Shown: piece by piece, positions 5,687 to 14,362 of the stretch
Numbering within the stretch: position 1 is the stretch's first letter
Layout of the letters: each line of letters starts with the position of its first letter
Origin: an uncultured Pseudomonadota bacterium
Lineage (GTDB): Bacteria; Myxococcota_A; UBA796; SXON01
Assembly (NCBI GenBank): GCA_903921785.1
Contig: CAIXRH010000173.1
Span: 1-55,287 of the forward strand
Length of the DNA: 55,287 nucleotides
Reading direction: 5' to 3'
Notes under the pieces: model-generated
What the model was told of the DNA's origin: nothing
The model's database searches: none
The model's input: the letters and a program-made list of their open reading frames with translations, nothing else
Program-made: the position numbers and the translations under genes

Positions 5687-8680
5687 ATGCGCTTCCTCCG
5701 CCCGGTCCTGGCCGCCTCTCTCCTCGTCGGCGGCGTGGCCCTCGCCACCCAGGCTGTCGCGGATTCCCCCCCGCGTGCCAGCATGCGCGCGAACCCGAAG
5801 CCGCTCTCGATCGAGATGCGCGACTACGTCTTCCCGAGCGGCCTGCGCATCATCTTCTCCGAGGATCACAGCCAGCCGGTCGTGTCCCTCACCATGATGG
5901 TGGATCACGGCAGCCAGGACGATCCCCAGGGGCGGGAGGGCATCGCCCACCTCATCGAGCACCTCTGGTTCCGCTCGGTGCAGCCGGGTCCCGATGGGAA
6001 GGACGCCCCGAAGATCATGGACTTCATCAAGCAGATGGGGGCCCAGTTCAACGCGACCACGAGTGAGGACCGCACCAACTACCTCACGGTGGCCCGCGCC
6101 CCGCTGCTCCCCACGCTCATGCGCCTGGAGTCGCTGCGACTGGAGGATGCGGTCCGGAAGGTCACCAACGAGAACGTGCTCGTCGAGCGCGAGGTCGTCC
6201 GCAACGAGCTCCGCCTCCGCTACGAGAACGGCGGCTCGGCGTTCTTCGGCCTGCTCGCGGAGAAGCTCTGGCCCCAGGGCCACCCCTACCACCGCGGCAC
6301 GATCGGCACGCACGACTCGCTCAACGCGATCACCCTGGCCGACATCCAGGAGTACGTCCGCAAGTACTACCACGCGAGCGAGGCCACGCTGGTGGTCGCC
6401 GGCGATCTCGATCTGAACGGCTCCGGCCAGCTCATCACCGACGCCTTCGAGATCGACAAGCTCGCCGCCGCGGGGGACACCACGGGCGCGAGCCTCGCCA
6501 AGCCCGCCGAGCCGAAGATCCGCGTGGGCGACGTCCCCAAGGACCCGCCCGAGCCCGCGAACCCCATCGAGGTCAAGGGCGAGGTCACCAACCTCCAGTC
6601 GTTCACCGTCGCGGTGGAGAAGCCCGCCGTCGTCATCGGCTGGTCCCTGCCCTCCGCATACACGGAGCAGGACGCCGTGGCCGCCGCCGCCAGCACCCAG
6701 CTCGACATCGCGATCCGCAGCGAGCTGTACCCGGACTCCGATCTCAGCAAAGAAGACAGCACCGCCCTCGATAATCTCCGGGCCACCGGCTGCGGCTCGC
6801 AGCCCGGCCGCTACGGCACGACCGCCATCTGCTGGATCCAGCTCAGCGCCGAGGACGACCCCGCGAAGATGGTCGAGCGCGCGCTCAACGGCGTGTACCG
6901 GGTGTACGACCGGGGCGACAACTACGCCACCTTCCAGAAGACGGTGTTCAACACCTCCAAGCTGGCGAACATCGCGGGCATCTTCCAGTCTGTCGACGAG
7001 GTGACCGACCTGTTCGGCGGGCGCTCCGCCGCGATCTCCGACTTCGTCCACTTCACGGGGAACCCCCAGTACTACACCACCCAGATGAACTGGAACGGCA
7101 ACATCACGATCGATGAGGTGCGTGACTTCGCCGGCAAGTGGTTCAGGCGCGACCGCGCGGTGGCCATCTCGGTGAAGCCCTACGAAGACGGCGACCTCAC
7201 GATGGACGGCAGCGACTCCGCCTACCGCGGCCAGAGCCGCGACGAGGCCACCCTCACGCTGTTCAAGCCCGAGGACATCGGCCCCAAGCAGATCCGCGAC
7301 ACGATCGTGGTGCCGGACACGAAGAAGATCGTGGAAGAAGAGTTGCCCAACGGCATGAAGCTGGTGATCATGCCCCACACCAACGGCCCGCTCGTGCAGG
7401 TGGGCGTGTTGTTCCATGGCGGCACCAGCAGCCTCGACAACGACCCGTACCAGGCGATGTTCGGCTCCCAGATGTGGAGCATCCCCCACGCCAACACGGT
7501 GGATCCGCTGGCGATCGCGGGCTCGGTCGGTGGTGGTTTCGGCACGCTGAACAGCAGCTTCCGCACCAGCGCCGCTTCCGGCAACGTGAAGGACGCCGCC
7601 TACGTGGTGCGCTGGCGTCTGGACAACCTCACGGTCGACACCAACGGGCGCCTCGACTGGGTGAAGGACGAGAAGGGCGCGGTGCTCAAGTGGATGAAGA
7701 AGGCGGAGGATGCGGCGCCGGAAATCCAGCGGTCGCGTCTGTTCCCCGGTCACCGCTATGGCTCGTGGTTCAACCACAAGGACTGGGAAGCGATCAACAA
7801 GCTCGGCAGCAGCGATGCGCAGGCGTTCATCGCCAAGGAGCTGCGCCCGAAGAACGCCGCCATCTTCGTCGTCGGCAACATCACGGTGGAAGAGGCGCGC
7901 GAAGCGGCGAAGACCTACTTCGGCGGCTGGAGCGGCTGGGGGAAGGAGCCCGCGGGGTGGACGCCCCCGAAGGCCGAGTACGCGGCCCCGCCCGCGCCCC
8001 CGGCTCGGCAGATCGTCCTCTTCAACAAGGACAACGCCACCCAGGCCGACGTGTCCTACCAGTGCCAGCTCGCGCCGATCACCCCCGAGAACGAGTGGTC
8101 CGCCCAGGTCATGGCCGACGTCATCGGCGACGGCCTCTGGCTCGCGCTTCGTGAGCAGACCGGCGCCTCTTACGGCGCCTACCCCTACGTCATGTACCAG
8201 CCGGGCGGCCTCGGCATCTTCGGCCAGGGCGTGCAGGTGCAGAACGACACCACCGGCTTCGCCGTGAAGGTGTTCCTCGAGCAGGGCGAGAAGGCGAAGG
8301 CCGGCAAGCTCGACGATCGCATCGTCGCCACCCAGAAGTTCAACAACGCCCAGGCCTACGTGCTCCAGCAGGTCAGCACCTCGGCGATGTTCGGCCGGCT
8401 CACCGGCATCTACAACCGCGGCTGGGGCATGGGGTACTTCGATCAGGTGGCCGACCGCATCGGCAACGTGCAGCAGAAGGACTTCGCTCCGCTGCTCGAT
8501 CGCTGCGTGGGCCACGAAGTGATCACGGTGGTCGGCCCGGTCGCGGTGATCAAGCCGCAGTTCGACAAGCTGAACATGCCGGTTGAGGTCTTCGACGTCG
8601 ATGCCTACCGCAAGCAGTACCGCGCCGACATGGGCCTGAAGGAAGAGAAAGAAGAGAAGAAGGACGAGAAGAAGAAGTAG
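5687..8680 (+). CDS. M16-family (pitrilysin/insulinase) zinc metallopeptidase, full length
   Basis: This 997-residue protein starts with a cleavable signal peptide (about residues 1-26, ending AVADS), so it should act in the periplasm or outside. The N-terminal half has the inverted zinc motif HLIEH (His88, Glu91, His92), with the third ligand expected at Glu169 in the EREVVRNE stretch. The C-terminal half repeats the fold without a zinc site (GVLFHGGTSSLDND), as in two-domain M16 enzymes. The chain ends in a Lys/Glu tail. M16 enzymes close around and cut short peptides, or process outer-membrane or secreted proteins. Two GC-rich hairpins follow the stop. Confidence 0.93.
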   Translation: MRFLRPVLAASLLVGGVALATQAVADSPPRASMRANPKPLSIEMRDYVFPSGLRIIFSEDHSQPVVSLTMMVDHGSQDDPQGREGIAHLIEHLWFRSVQPGPDGKDAPKIMDFIKQMGAQFNATTSEDRTNYLTVARAPLLPTLMRLESLRLEDAVRKVTNENVLVEREVVRNELRLRYENGGSAFFGLLAEKLWPQGHPYHRGTIGTHDSLNAITLADIQEYVRKYYHASEATLVVAGDLDLNGSGQLITDAFEIDKLAAAGDTTGASLAKPAEPKIRVGDVPKDPPEPANPIEVKGEVTNLQSFTVAVEKPAVVIGWSLPSAYTEQDAVAAAASTQLDIAIRSELYPDSDLSKEDSTALDNLRATGCGSQPGRYGTTAICWIQLSAEDDPAKMVERALNGVYRVYDRGDNYATFQKTVFNTSKLANIAGIFQSVDEVTDLFGGRSAAISDFVHFTGNPQYYTTQMNWNGNITIDEVRDFAGKWFRRDRAVAISVKPYEDGDLTMDGSDSAYRGQSRDEATLTLFKPEDIGPKQIRDTIVVPDTKKIVEEELPNGMKLVIMPHTNGPLVQVGVLFHGGTSSLDNDPYQAMFGSQMWSIPHANTVDPLAIAGSVGGGFGTLNSSFRTSAASGNVKDAAYVVRWRLDNLTVDTNGRLDWVKDEKGAVLKWMKKAEDAAPEIQRSRLFPGHRYGSWFNHKDWEAINKLGSSDAQAFIAKELRPKNAAIFVVGNITVEEAREAAKTYFGGWSGWGKEPAGWTPPKAEYAAPPAPPARQIVLFNKDNATQADVSYQCQLAPITPENEWSAQVMADVIGDGLWLALREQTGASYGAYPYVMYQPGGLGIFGQGVQVQNDTTGFAVKVFLEQGEKAKAGKLDDRIVATQKFNNAQAYVLQQVSTSAMFGRLTGIYNRGWGMGYFDQVADRIGNVQQKDFAPLLDRCVGHEVITVVGPVAVIKPQFDKLNMPVEVFDVDAYRKQYRADMGLKEEKEEKKDEKKK

Positions 8681-8684
8681 GGCG

Positions 8685-8733
8685 GCCGCCGCCTGCGGCG
8701 GCGCCGGGTGCTCCCTCCGGCGGCGGAGCCGCC
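8685..8733 (+). terminator. two GC-rich hairpins after the M16 gene
   Basis: The first stem is GCCGCC/GGCGGC (8685-8690 with 8697-8702, loop 6 nt). The second is GGCGGC/GCCGCC (8719-8724 with 8728-8733, loop 3 nt). No U-tract follows, so intrinsic termination is uncertain; they may instead protect the 3' end. Confidence 0.35.
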
Positions 8734-8801
8734 TCCGTCCGCCCCCTGCCGCGGCGCGACGGGGGCTATCGCCGGAGCCGGGAAGTTCCGATCAGGAGGG
8801 C

Positions 8802-9104
8802 ATGGTATCGCTCCTCCAACGCTCTCCCGACCGCGCGCTGAGGTCCCTCCAGGGCCTCCCGGGCATCGGGGCTTCCCTCGCGGCCGACCTCGCTCGGCTG
8901 GGGTACCGCGAGCCGGAAGACCTCGCGGGAGAGGACCCGGAGCGCCTGTTCCGTCAGCTCGAGGCTTGCACCGGCCTTCGGCAGGACCCCATGGTCCTCG
9001 ACGCGTTCCGGTGCGCCTGCAACTCAGCGTCGTCGCTGGAGAACGACCCGGAGCTGATCAAACCCTGGGCGTGGAGCCGTCACCGGCCTGCGCCCTGCCA
9101 CTAG
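8802..9104 (+). CDS. helix-hairpin-helix protein of the Cdd1/pathogenicity-locus type
   Basis: The 100 residues contain LQGLPGIGASLAADLARLGY, a typical helix-hairpin-helix, followed by PEDLAGEDPERLFRQL and TGLRQDPMVLDAFRCA, which match the small Cdd1-like family. That family usually ends near a DPELLKWW-type segment; here it reads DPELIKPW. Helix-hairpin-helix modules bind DNA backbone without sequence preference, but no pathway is known for this family. A strong AGGAGG (8794-8799) precedes the ATG. The last dozen residues (SRHRPAPCH) look unlike the family. Confidence 0.8.
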   Translation: MVSLLQRSPDRALRSLQGLPGIGASLAADLARLGYREPEDLAGEDPERLFRQLEACTGLRQDPMVLDAFRCACNSASSLENDPELIKPWAWSRHRPAPCH

Positions 9105-9153
9105 GCCCCCCACCCGCGGAGGCGTCGCCCTGCCTCCCCCAGATCGACGCCCC

Positions 9154-9469
9154 CGCGGGTGGGCTTCCTCTCTTCGCCGCTCGCCCGGCGAGGACGCGGC
9201 GCCCGGGGGGCGGGATTCACGACGTCGCGAATCCAGCTCTTGCGCCCTCGGCAGCAGGGCTCGTCGGCGCTGGGTCCTGCCGCCACCATCGACGGGCGGT
9301 CGCTGCGCTCCGCCCGCCGCTGGCGACGTCACCCGCCCGGTCATCTCACCCTGAACCGTCGGCGAACAAGGACAAGGATGCCCCCGACGTCGGGAAGCCC
9401 GCCTGGGCTTGCTGCACGGTCTCGCTTTGGGTCGCTGCGACTCGCGGGTGGGCTTCCCCTCTTCGCCGC
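9154..9469 (-). repeat. dispersed element R, copy 1, with flanking direct repeats
   Basis: The 367-bp gap between genes here is mostly one repeat. Read on the minus strand it matches 35572-35826. Exact shared blocks are 9349-9377 (29 bp, equals 35625-35653), 9267-9286 (20 bp, equals 35717-35736) and 9177-9201 (25 bp, equals 35801-35825), with nearly equal spacing (62 and 65 bp against 63 and 64 bp). The copy is bracketed by a 27-bp direct repeat, 9154-9180 and 9443-9469, with one mismatch. The last shared block folds into CTCGC/GCGAG. I see no credible open frame common to both copies. Confidence 0.75.
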
Positions 9470-9471
9470 GC

Positions 9472-10491
9472 TCAACCTTCCCAGCGTTTCCACCGGTCGT
9501 CTGGCGCGTAGTCCGTGAAGAACGGGTGGTCGTCCACCGCGGCGCGCTCGCGACAGTGCGTGAGCCAGATCCCGTAGTGGGACGGGTGGGCTTGGAGCCA
9601 CGGCTCGATGGCTTCCGTGAGCACCCGCGCGCGGAGCGCCTCGGCGTCGCCGCCGACGATGGGCGGGCCGAAGCGGCAGCGGTTCGGTTCGCCCTCCGGG
9701 CACTCGCAGAACACCGGGACGAGCGCCGCGCCGGTGCTGGCCGCGAGCCGGAACGGCCCGGGGTTCAACAGCGCCGTGCGCCCCAGGTACGGCACCTTCG
9801 CCCACCGCTGGCCGATCCGCCCGTCGAACGCGATGCCCACCAGCTCGTTGCGGGCGAGGCAGCGGTAGAGCTCGCGGACGGACGTGTCGAGCGAGATGAA
9901 GGTGATCGGCAGGCGGTCCTCGTTCGCTTCGCGGGCGGCGCGCGCTTCGCGGCGCCACTTGTTGTTGGCGAAGACGTCGGCGTGGGCGCGGGCGACCTCG
10001 GGCGGCGCCATCCCGCGGGCGGCGTACTGCGTGTAGCGGTACCCCATGAGCCCCATCACCGCGTGCATCAACATGAAGTTGCCGGCGTGGGGGAAGACCA
10101 GGATCGCCCCCTTTTTCCGGGCGAGCGCCGCGTCGAGGTGGTCCTGGCGCTCCACCGTCATCCAGCGCTGCCAGTTCGTGGGCGTGAGCTTGCCGAGGAG
10201 GAGCTCTTCGAGGTGTACGCGGAACGCGATGCGGTACGCATCGGCGACCACCGCCTCGTCCACGGGGCCCAGCCAACGCCGATACTCGTCCATCATCAGC
10301 GCGCGCTGGTGGCCGGCGAGGGCGTATTGCGCGCGCCAGAGCGGGTAGAGACGAGCGAGGCGCTCGGGCTGCTCCGGCTCCATCGCGTCGCGGAGCTTCA
10401 CCCAGAACAGCCACCGCGCCATGTCCTTCGGCGAACCCCGCAGATCGCGGAGGCCGACGGACTCGGGCAGGGCCTCGTTGGGGGGCGCCAT
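9472..10491 (-). CDS. LpxL/HtrB-like acyltransferase with altered catalytic motif
   Basis: The 339 residues resemble lipid A lauroyl/myristoyl acyltransferases: an amphipathic N-terminal half, the block ILVFPHAGNF, and later LVGIAFDGRIG, PYLGR and LAASTGAALVPVF. LpxL enzymes transfer an acyl chain from ACP to Kdo2-lipid IVA at the inner membrane. Their motif is HX4(D/E), as in HFGNWE. Here His135 is followed by AGNFM, so the acidic residue is Met140. Either this is a divergent enzyme using another acid, or it acts on another acceptor. There is no obvious membrane anchor at the N-terminus. Substrate is an inference. Confidence 0.75.
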   Translation of the reverse strand: MAPPNEALPESVGLRDLRGSPKDMARWLFWVKLRDAMEPEQPERLARLYPLWRAQYALAGHQRALMMDEYRRWLGPVDEAVVADAYRIAFRVHLEELLLGKLTPTNWQRWMTVERQDHLDAALARKKGAILVFPHAGNFMLMHAVMGLMGYRYTQYAARGMAPPEVARAHADVFANNKWRREARAAREANEDRLPITFISLDTSVRELYRCLARNELVGIAFDGRIGQRWAKVPYLGRTALLNPGPFRLAASTGAALVPVFCECPEGEPNRCRFGPPIVGGDAEALRARVLTEAIEPWLQAHPSHYGIWLTHCRERAAVDDHPFFTDYAPDDRWKRWEG

Positions 10492-10778
10492 CGGGTCCGG
10501 GACTAACCCGCCGCGAGCGTCCGGCGTGCCGGGTCCGCCCCGCGACGAAGCGGGGCGAGGCGGACGAACGCCGCCGGGCTGGCGTACCGCCTCGGACGGC
10601 GGCCTTCGTTCGAAGCGCGACGGTTCACGGCCGGGCCCCGCCCGGCCGGCGCCTGACCCCGGTCCTCCGGAGCGCCGACGCCGATCTGGCGCCCCTGCTC
10701 ATTAGAGAACGTCCAAGCGGCACATGGTTCGCCGTGACGCTTCGTGACGGTTATGCGACGGTCACTACGGAGTCCATC

Positions 10779-11228
10779 ATGCTCGTCTTCCTGCTCGCTT
10801 CCTGTGGTGTGTTCCAGCCGCTCGACGGCACCTGGCTCTTCCAGATCGACCCGAACGGCACCTCCGCCGGCGACTGCTCGGGCGATGATTCGGGTGGGGG
10901 AACCTACCTCGGCACCGAGTCCATGTGGGTCGATGCCTACACGCTCACCGGCAACCAGGTCGCGTTCGTCCTCAGCGGCGATGTGCTTACCGGCACGCTC
11001 GCCGGCGACAAGGTCACCGCCGAGTACTCCACCGGGTACAAGGACAACAACTCCTCGAGCACCCAGACGGTCACGCTCGAAGCGACCCTCGCGGGCGGCT
11101 CGCTCGAGGGCACGCTGGTGTCGGTGCAGGTCTCCAAGTTCGGCAAGAACGACTACACCTGCACGCAGACCCTCAACTTCACGGCAGACAAGGCCACATC
11201 GTCCCCGGATATGTACGCCACCCACTGA
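10779..11228 (+). CDS. small secreted lipoprotein, beta-rich
   Basis: This 149-residue protein has a lipoprotein signal (MLVFLLASC, modified Cys at residue 9). The mature part is rich in short beta strands with repeated LTG/VLTGTLAGDKV turns, as in small beta-barrel or lipocalin-like folds. No family is recognised. GGAG at 10772-10774 and nearby supports the ATG at 10779 rather than a GTG at 10734. It lies 15 bp before the metzincin-like lipoprotein gene, so the two may be cotranscribed. Confidence 0.7.
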   Translation: MLVFLLASCGVFQPLDGTWLFQIDPNGTSAGDCSGDDSGGGTYLGTESMWVDAYTLTGNQVAFVLSGDVLTGTLAGDKVTAEYSTGYKDNNSSSTQTVTLEATLAGGSLEGTLVSVQVSKFGKNDYTCTQTLNFTADKATSSPDMYATH

Positions 11229-11243
11229 GGGCGCGGCTCCCGG

Positions 11244-12023
11244 ATGATCCTCCTGCTCACCGCGTGCGGCGTGCCGAGCTACGCGACCGCGCGCGAAGCG
11301 TGCACCGTGGCTGAAGGCGAATTCGTGGCGGTGCCCGCCGCCCCGCTCTCGCCGGACTGCGCGTCCACCCTCGGCCGGCTCGTCGGCCTCCAGTGGGAGG
11401 CGTTCGGCGAGTCGCCCCATGAGGTGCCGGTGGATCCGGTCACCACGACGGATCGGGTCATCGGCGGGCTCTACACGCTCATCGCGGCGGACGTCGGCGA
11501 CGTGGACACCCTCGACCGCTCGGTTTTCGCCGAGGAGCAACTCGGGCAGGAGTACCCGGACGGCCTCGCGAGCGGCCCGGTCAACACGATCGATCCCGCC
11601 TCCAACTTCTGGACGGACTACCTCTCGGATCGCATCACCCGGCTGGAGCCCGACCCGGCGGACGGCTGCTACTTCACCTACGAAGGGGACGGCGCCGCCA
11701 CCCTGTGTTTCGACGCCGACGAGCTCGACGTGGCCGCCGGCTCCCCGCCCGCCATCGCCGCCGGGCTCATTCACGAAGCGGCACACGTCTTCGGGCCCAA
11801 CCACGAGTCCGACGGGGAGTTCGACTGGGACGACGGCCTGGGCGGCGAGTACGGCGTGCAAGCTCGCTACCTCGAGGGTTGGCTCTCGGTGAACGCCGGG
11901 ATCGACGGCAACACCTGCGCGGCCGTCGCCTACCAGCTCACCCAGGTCTGCGCGCGGATCCAGCCGAACTACGGCTTCTCCCCCTGCGCCGAGGTCACCT
12001 GGTGTGACCACTCCGGCGGTTGA
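11244..12023 (+). CDS. lipoprotein with metzincin-type zinc motif HExxHxxGxxH
   Basis: This 259-residue protein starts with a short lipoprotein signal (MILLLTAC). Residues 177-187 read HEAAHVFGPNH, a full HExxHxxGxxH metzincin zinc site, inside LIHEAAHVFGPNHESDG. A conserved-looking GGEYGVQARYLEGWL helix follows. I see no clear Met-turn, so it may instead belong to a zincin group with its third ligand elsewhere. Five or more other cysteines could form disulfides. The likely role is an outer-membrane-anchored peptidase of unknown substrate. It is followed at once by the GT-C gene. Confidence 0.72.
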   Translation: MILLLTACGVPSYATAREACTVAEGEFVAVPAAPLSPDCASTLGRLVGLQWEAFGESPHEVPVDPVTTTDRVIGGLYTLIAADVGDVDTLDRSVFAEEQLGQEYPDGLASGPVNTIDPASNFWTDYLSDRITRLEPDPADGCYFTYEGDGAATLCFDADELDVAAGSPPAIAAGLIHEAAHVFGPNHESDGEFDWDDGLGGEYGVQARYLEGWLSVNAGIDGNTCAAVAYQLTQVCARIQPNYGFSPCAEVTWCDHSGG

Positions 12024-12040
12024 GGCGGATAGCAGCAAGA

Positions 12041-14353
12041 ATGCGCACCGCGCCGCTCCCCCGCGCCTGGCCGATCCTCTTGGTGGCCGTCGCCCTGTGG
12101 TTCTGGCCCGTGCCGTGGTCGTTGTGGACGGACGAGTTCTTCTCCGCCGGGTTCGCGGGGCAGCCCCTGGGCGACGTGATCGCCGGGGTGTCCAAGGATC
12201 GCCACCCGCCCCTGTACTTCCTCCTCCTCTCGCTGCTCGGCCGCCTCACCGACGCCGACAACGGTCTGCGCGCCCTCTCCGGCCTCGCCATGCTCGGCGC
12301 CCTCGCCGTCACCGTCGACGCCGCCCGGCGCCACCTCTCCAGCCGCGCGAGCCTCGCGGTCGGCGCGTGGTTCGCCGCCTCCGCCGTCCCCGCCCTCTTC
12401 GCGCACACCCTCCGCATGTACGCCCTCGCCTGCCTCGCCGGCGCGGTGATGACCTGGGGCGCCCTGGAGGTCCTCGCGGTGGACGACGCCCGCGCCCGCC
12501 GCGGCCGCTACGCCCTGGCGATCGGCGGGATCGCCGCGTTCTGGACCCACTACGCGGCGACCCTGGTTGGCGTCGCGGCCTTCGCCGTCGCCTTCGCCGG
12601 GACCGTGCTCCCGGGCGCCCAGGCGCCGCGGGCCCGCCGGCTCGGCCCGCTCGTCGGCGCGGCCGCGGCGGTGGTGATCGGCTGCCTCCCCTGGTTGCTC
12701 GGACCCTTCCGTGAACAGTTCGCCGAGCGCGACCCCGTCGGGGCGATGGTCTGGGAGGTCTGGGCCTACCTGTTCTGGGCGCCGAGCGAACACCTCCCGC
12801 CGCTGAGCTTCGTGGCGTTGGGGGCCGCGATCGCGGGAGCCGTGGTCCTCGCGCGCCGGGGCGGTCCGCTCGCCCGCTTCGCGATCGGCTTCGCCGCGGC
12901 GATGGTGCTGCTGCCGTTCGTCGCTTCCGCGAACGTGCCTGCGCGGCTGGTCCGCAACTACATCGGGTTCTTTCCCGCCGCGGCCCTCTTCGCCGGCGCC
13001 GCGATCGACGCCCTCGTCGCCCGGCTGAAGCGCCCGGAGGGCGGCGCGGAGGACTGGATCGGGGCGGCCCTCGCGGCCTCGCTCACCGCCCCGGTCACGC
13101 TGGGAATGCTCGCCGAGCCGGTGCACCCGCAGGACATCAACGTCGGGCACGACTACCGCATCGAGGCCCAGGTGCTCGACGCGGTGATCCCGGCCGACGC
13201 CGCGATCCGCTTCCAGCCGACCTACGTCGTCCACCAGTTCTCCCGCTACGCACCGAAGCTCAAGGAGCGGGCCGATCGCGGGAATCCCACCTGGGAGCTG
13301 CTCACTTCGGGGACGCGGAAGGGCGGCTGCATGGTGCTCTACGCCTTCCGCGTGCGCGTCGTCCCCCCGGAGGGGACCTGCGACGCCCTGCTCGCCTCCC
13401 TCTCGACGGCCGCGGACCGTACCGGCTACCAGGGCCTGCTCCTGGAGCGGGCGTTCCACCGCATGAACGAGGGCGATCTGCCCGGCACCCAGGCCGACCT
13501 CGACCGGGTGCTCGCCCGCCCCCAGCGGTGGCCGGCCGCGTGGATGCTCCAGGGCCAGGTCTTCGACACCCAGGGAGACAAGGCGGCCGCCCTCTCGGCG
13601 TACGAGGAGGCGCTCCGGGTCGCGCGCGCGTACGAGCCGAAAGGAAAGGTGACGGCGGGGATCTGGCGGAAGGTCGGCCGGCTGAAGGAGAAGGCGGGGG
13701 ACGCGGCGGGCGCGGCCGCGGCCACCGAGGCGGCCACATGCGCCGACAGCCGAGAGCCGGCCTGGGCTTGCGGAGGCCTCCTCGCCTGGGCCACCCGCCC
13801 CGCCGAGGTCCTCGCCGCGGACGACGACGACAAGGCGCAGGGCGGTGCGAAAGCCGCGACCGCGCCGGAGGGCGCGAAGCCGGCCCGGGCCGCCGGGAAG
13901 GCCCGCGGCGGCGCGGTGACCGCGCCGGTCGCTGCGGCGTCCGCGACGTTCGCGGGCGCGGTGCCCGAGGGCTGGTCCGTGGAAGGGGTCGTGACGCTAT
14001 CGGCCGACGCCGTCGTCATCGGCGATGGCGTGGGCACCGTGAGTGCGGTCTGTTCGCCTGCGTGGACCGTCAGCGGCGCCGTCTCGGGGACCGTGACGCG
14101 CGCTGCGGAGCTCCCGGTCGGCGATCCCCCGAGCTGGACGCGAATCGAAGCCCGCGCGCTCGACGCCTCCGGTCGCGCGCTCCCTGGGGTCAAGCCGGCG
14201 AACCTGGTGTTCAAGAAGGGGAGCCAGCCGTTGGAGACGGTGCCCTATTCGTGGACGCCCCCGGCGGAGGCCGGAGCCTGGCGCCTGTGCGTACGAACCG
14301 GCGGCGGCGCAAACGGGACCACCACCCTCCAGGCGGTCACCGTGGGCGGTTAG
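12041..14353 (+). CDS. GT-C family glycosyltransferase-like membrane protein fused to TPR and beta domains
   Basis: This 770-residue protein combines three parts. Residues 1 to about 350 are polytopic, with the ArnT/GT39-like opening WTDEFF and KDRHPPLYFLLL, which holds the acidic residue and HPP motif of polyprenyl-phosphate-sugar transferases. Residues 440-560 form TPR-like helices (AFHRMNEGDLPGTQADLDRVL, AAWMLQGQVFDTQGDKAAAL). After an Ala/Lys-rich linker, about 620-770 is a beta-sandwich-like domain. GT-C enzymes move sugars on the periplasmic side. The ATG at 12041 is preferred; a TTG at 12020 overlaps the previous stop. The kdsD gene follows by 9 bp, so LPS or a surface glycan is the likely context. 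Confidence 0.75.
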   Translation: MRTAPLPRAWPILLVAVALWFWPVPWSLWTDEFFSAGFAGQPLGDVIAGVSKDRHPPLYFLLLSLLGRLTDADNGLRALSGLAMLGALAVTVDAARRHLSSRASLAVGAWFAASAVPALFAHTLRMYALACLAGAVMTWGALEVLAVDDARARRGRYALAIGGIAAFWTHYAATLVGVAAFAVAFAGTVLPGAQAPRARRLGPLVGAAAAVVIGCLPWLLGPFREQFAERDPVGAMVWEVWAYLFWAPSEHLPPLSFVALGAAIAGAVVLARRGGPLARFAIGFAAAMVLLPFVASANVPARLVRNYIGFFPAAALFAGAAIDALVARLKRPEGGAEDWIGAALAASLTAPVTLGMLAEPVHPQDINVGHDYRIEAQVLDAVIPADAAIRFQPTYVVHQFSRYAPKLKERADRGNPTWELLTSGTRKGGCMVLYAFRVRVVPPEGTCDALLASLSTAADRTGYQGLLLERAFHRMNEGDLPGTQADLDRVLARPQRWPAAWMLQGQVFDTQGDKAAALSAYEEALRVARAYEPKGKVTAGIWRKVGRLKEKAGDAAGAAAATEAATCADSREPAWACGGLLAWATRPAEVLAADDDDKAQGGAKAATAPEGAKPARAAGKARGGAVTAPVAAASATFAGAVPEGWSVEGVVTLSADAVVIGDGVGTVSAVCSPAWTVSGAVSGTVTRAAELPVGDPPSWTRIEARALDASGRALPGVKPANLVFKKGSQPLETVPYSWTPPAEAGAWRLCVRTGGGANGTTTLQAVTVGG

Positions 14354-14362
14354 GCGGATCGG

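Noticed and set aside
9101-9289. Protein-coding frame within element R copy 1, partly similar in copy 2 (VAAGPSAD)
   Set aside because: The shared residues follow from DNA identity; frames do not stay open in parallel over the full element.
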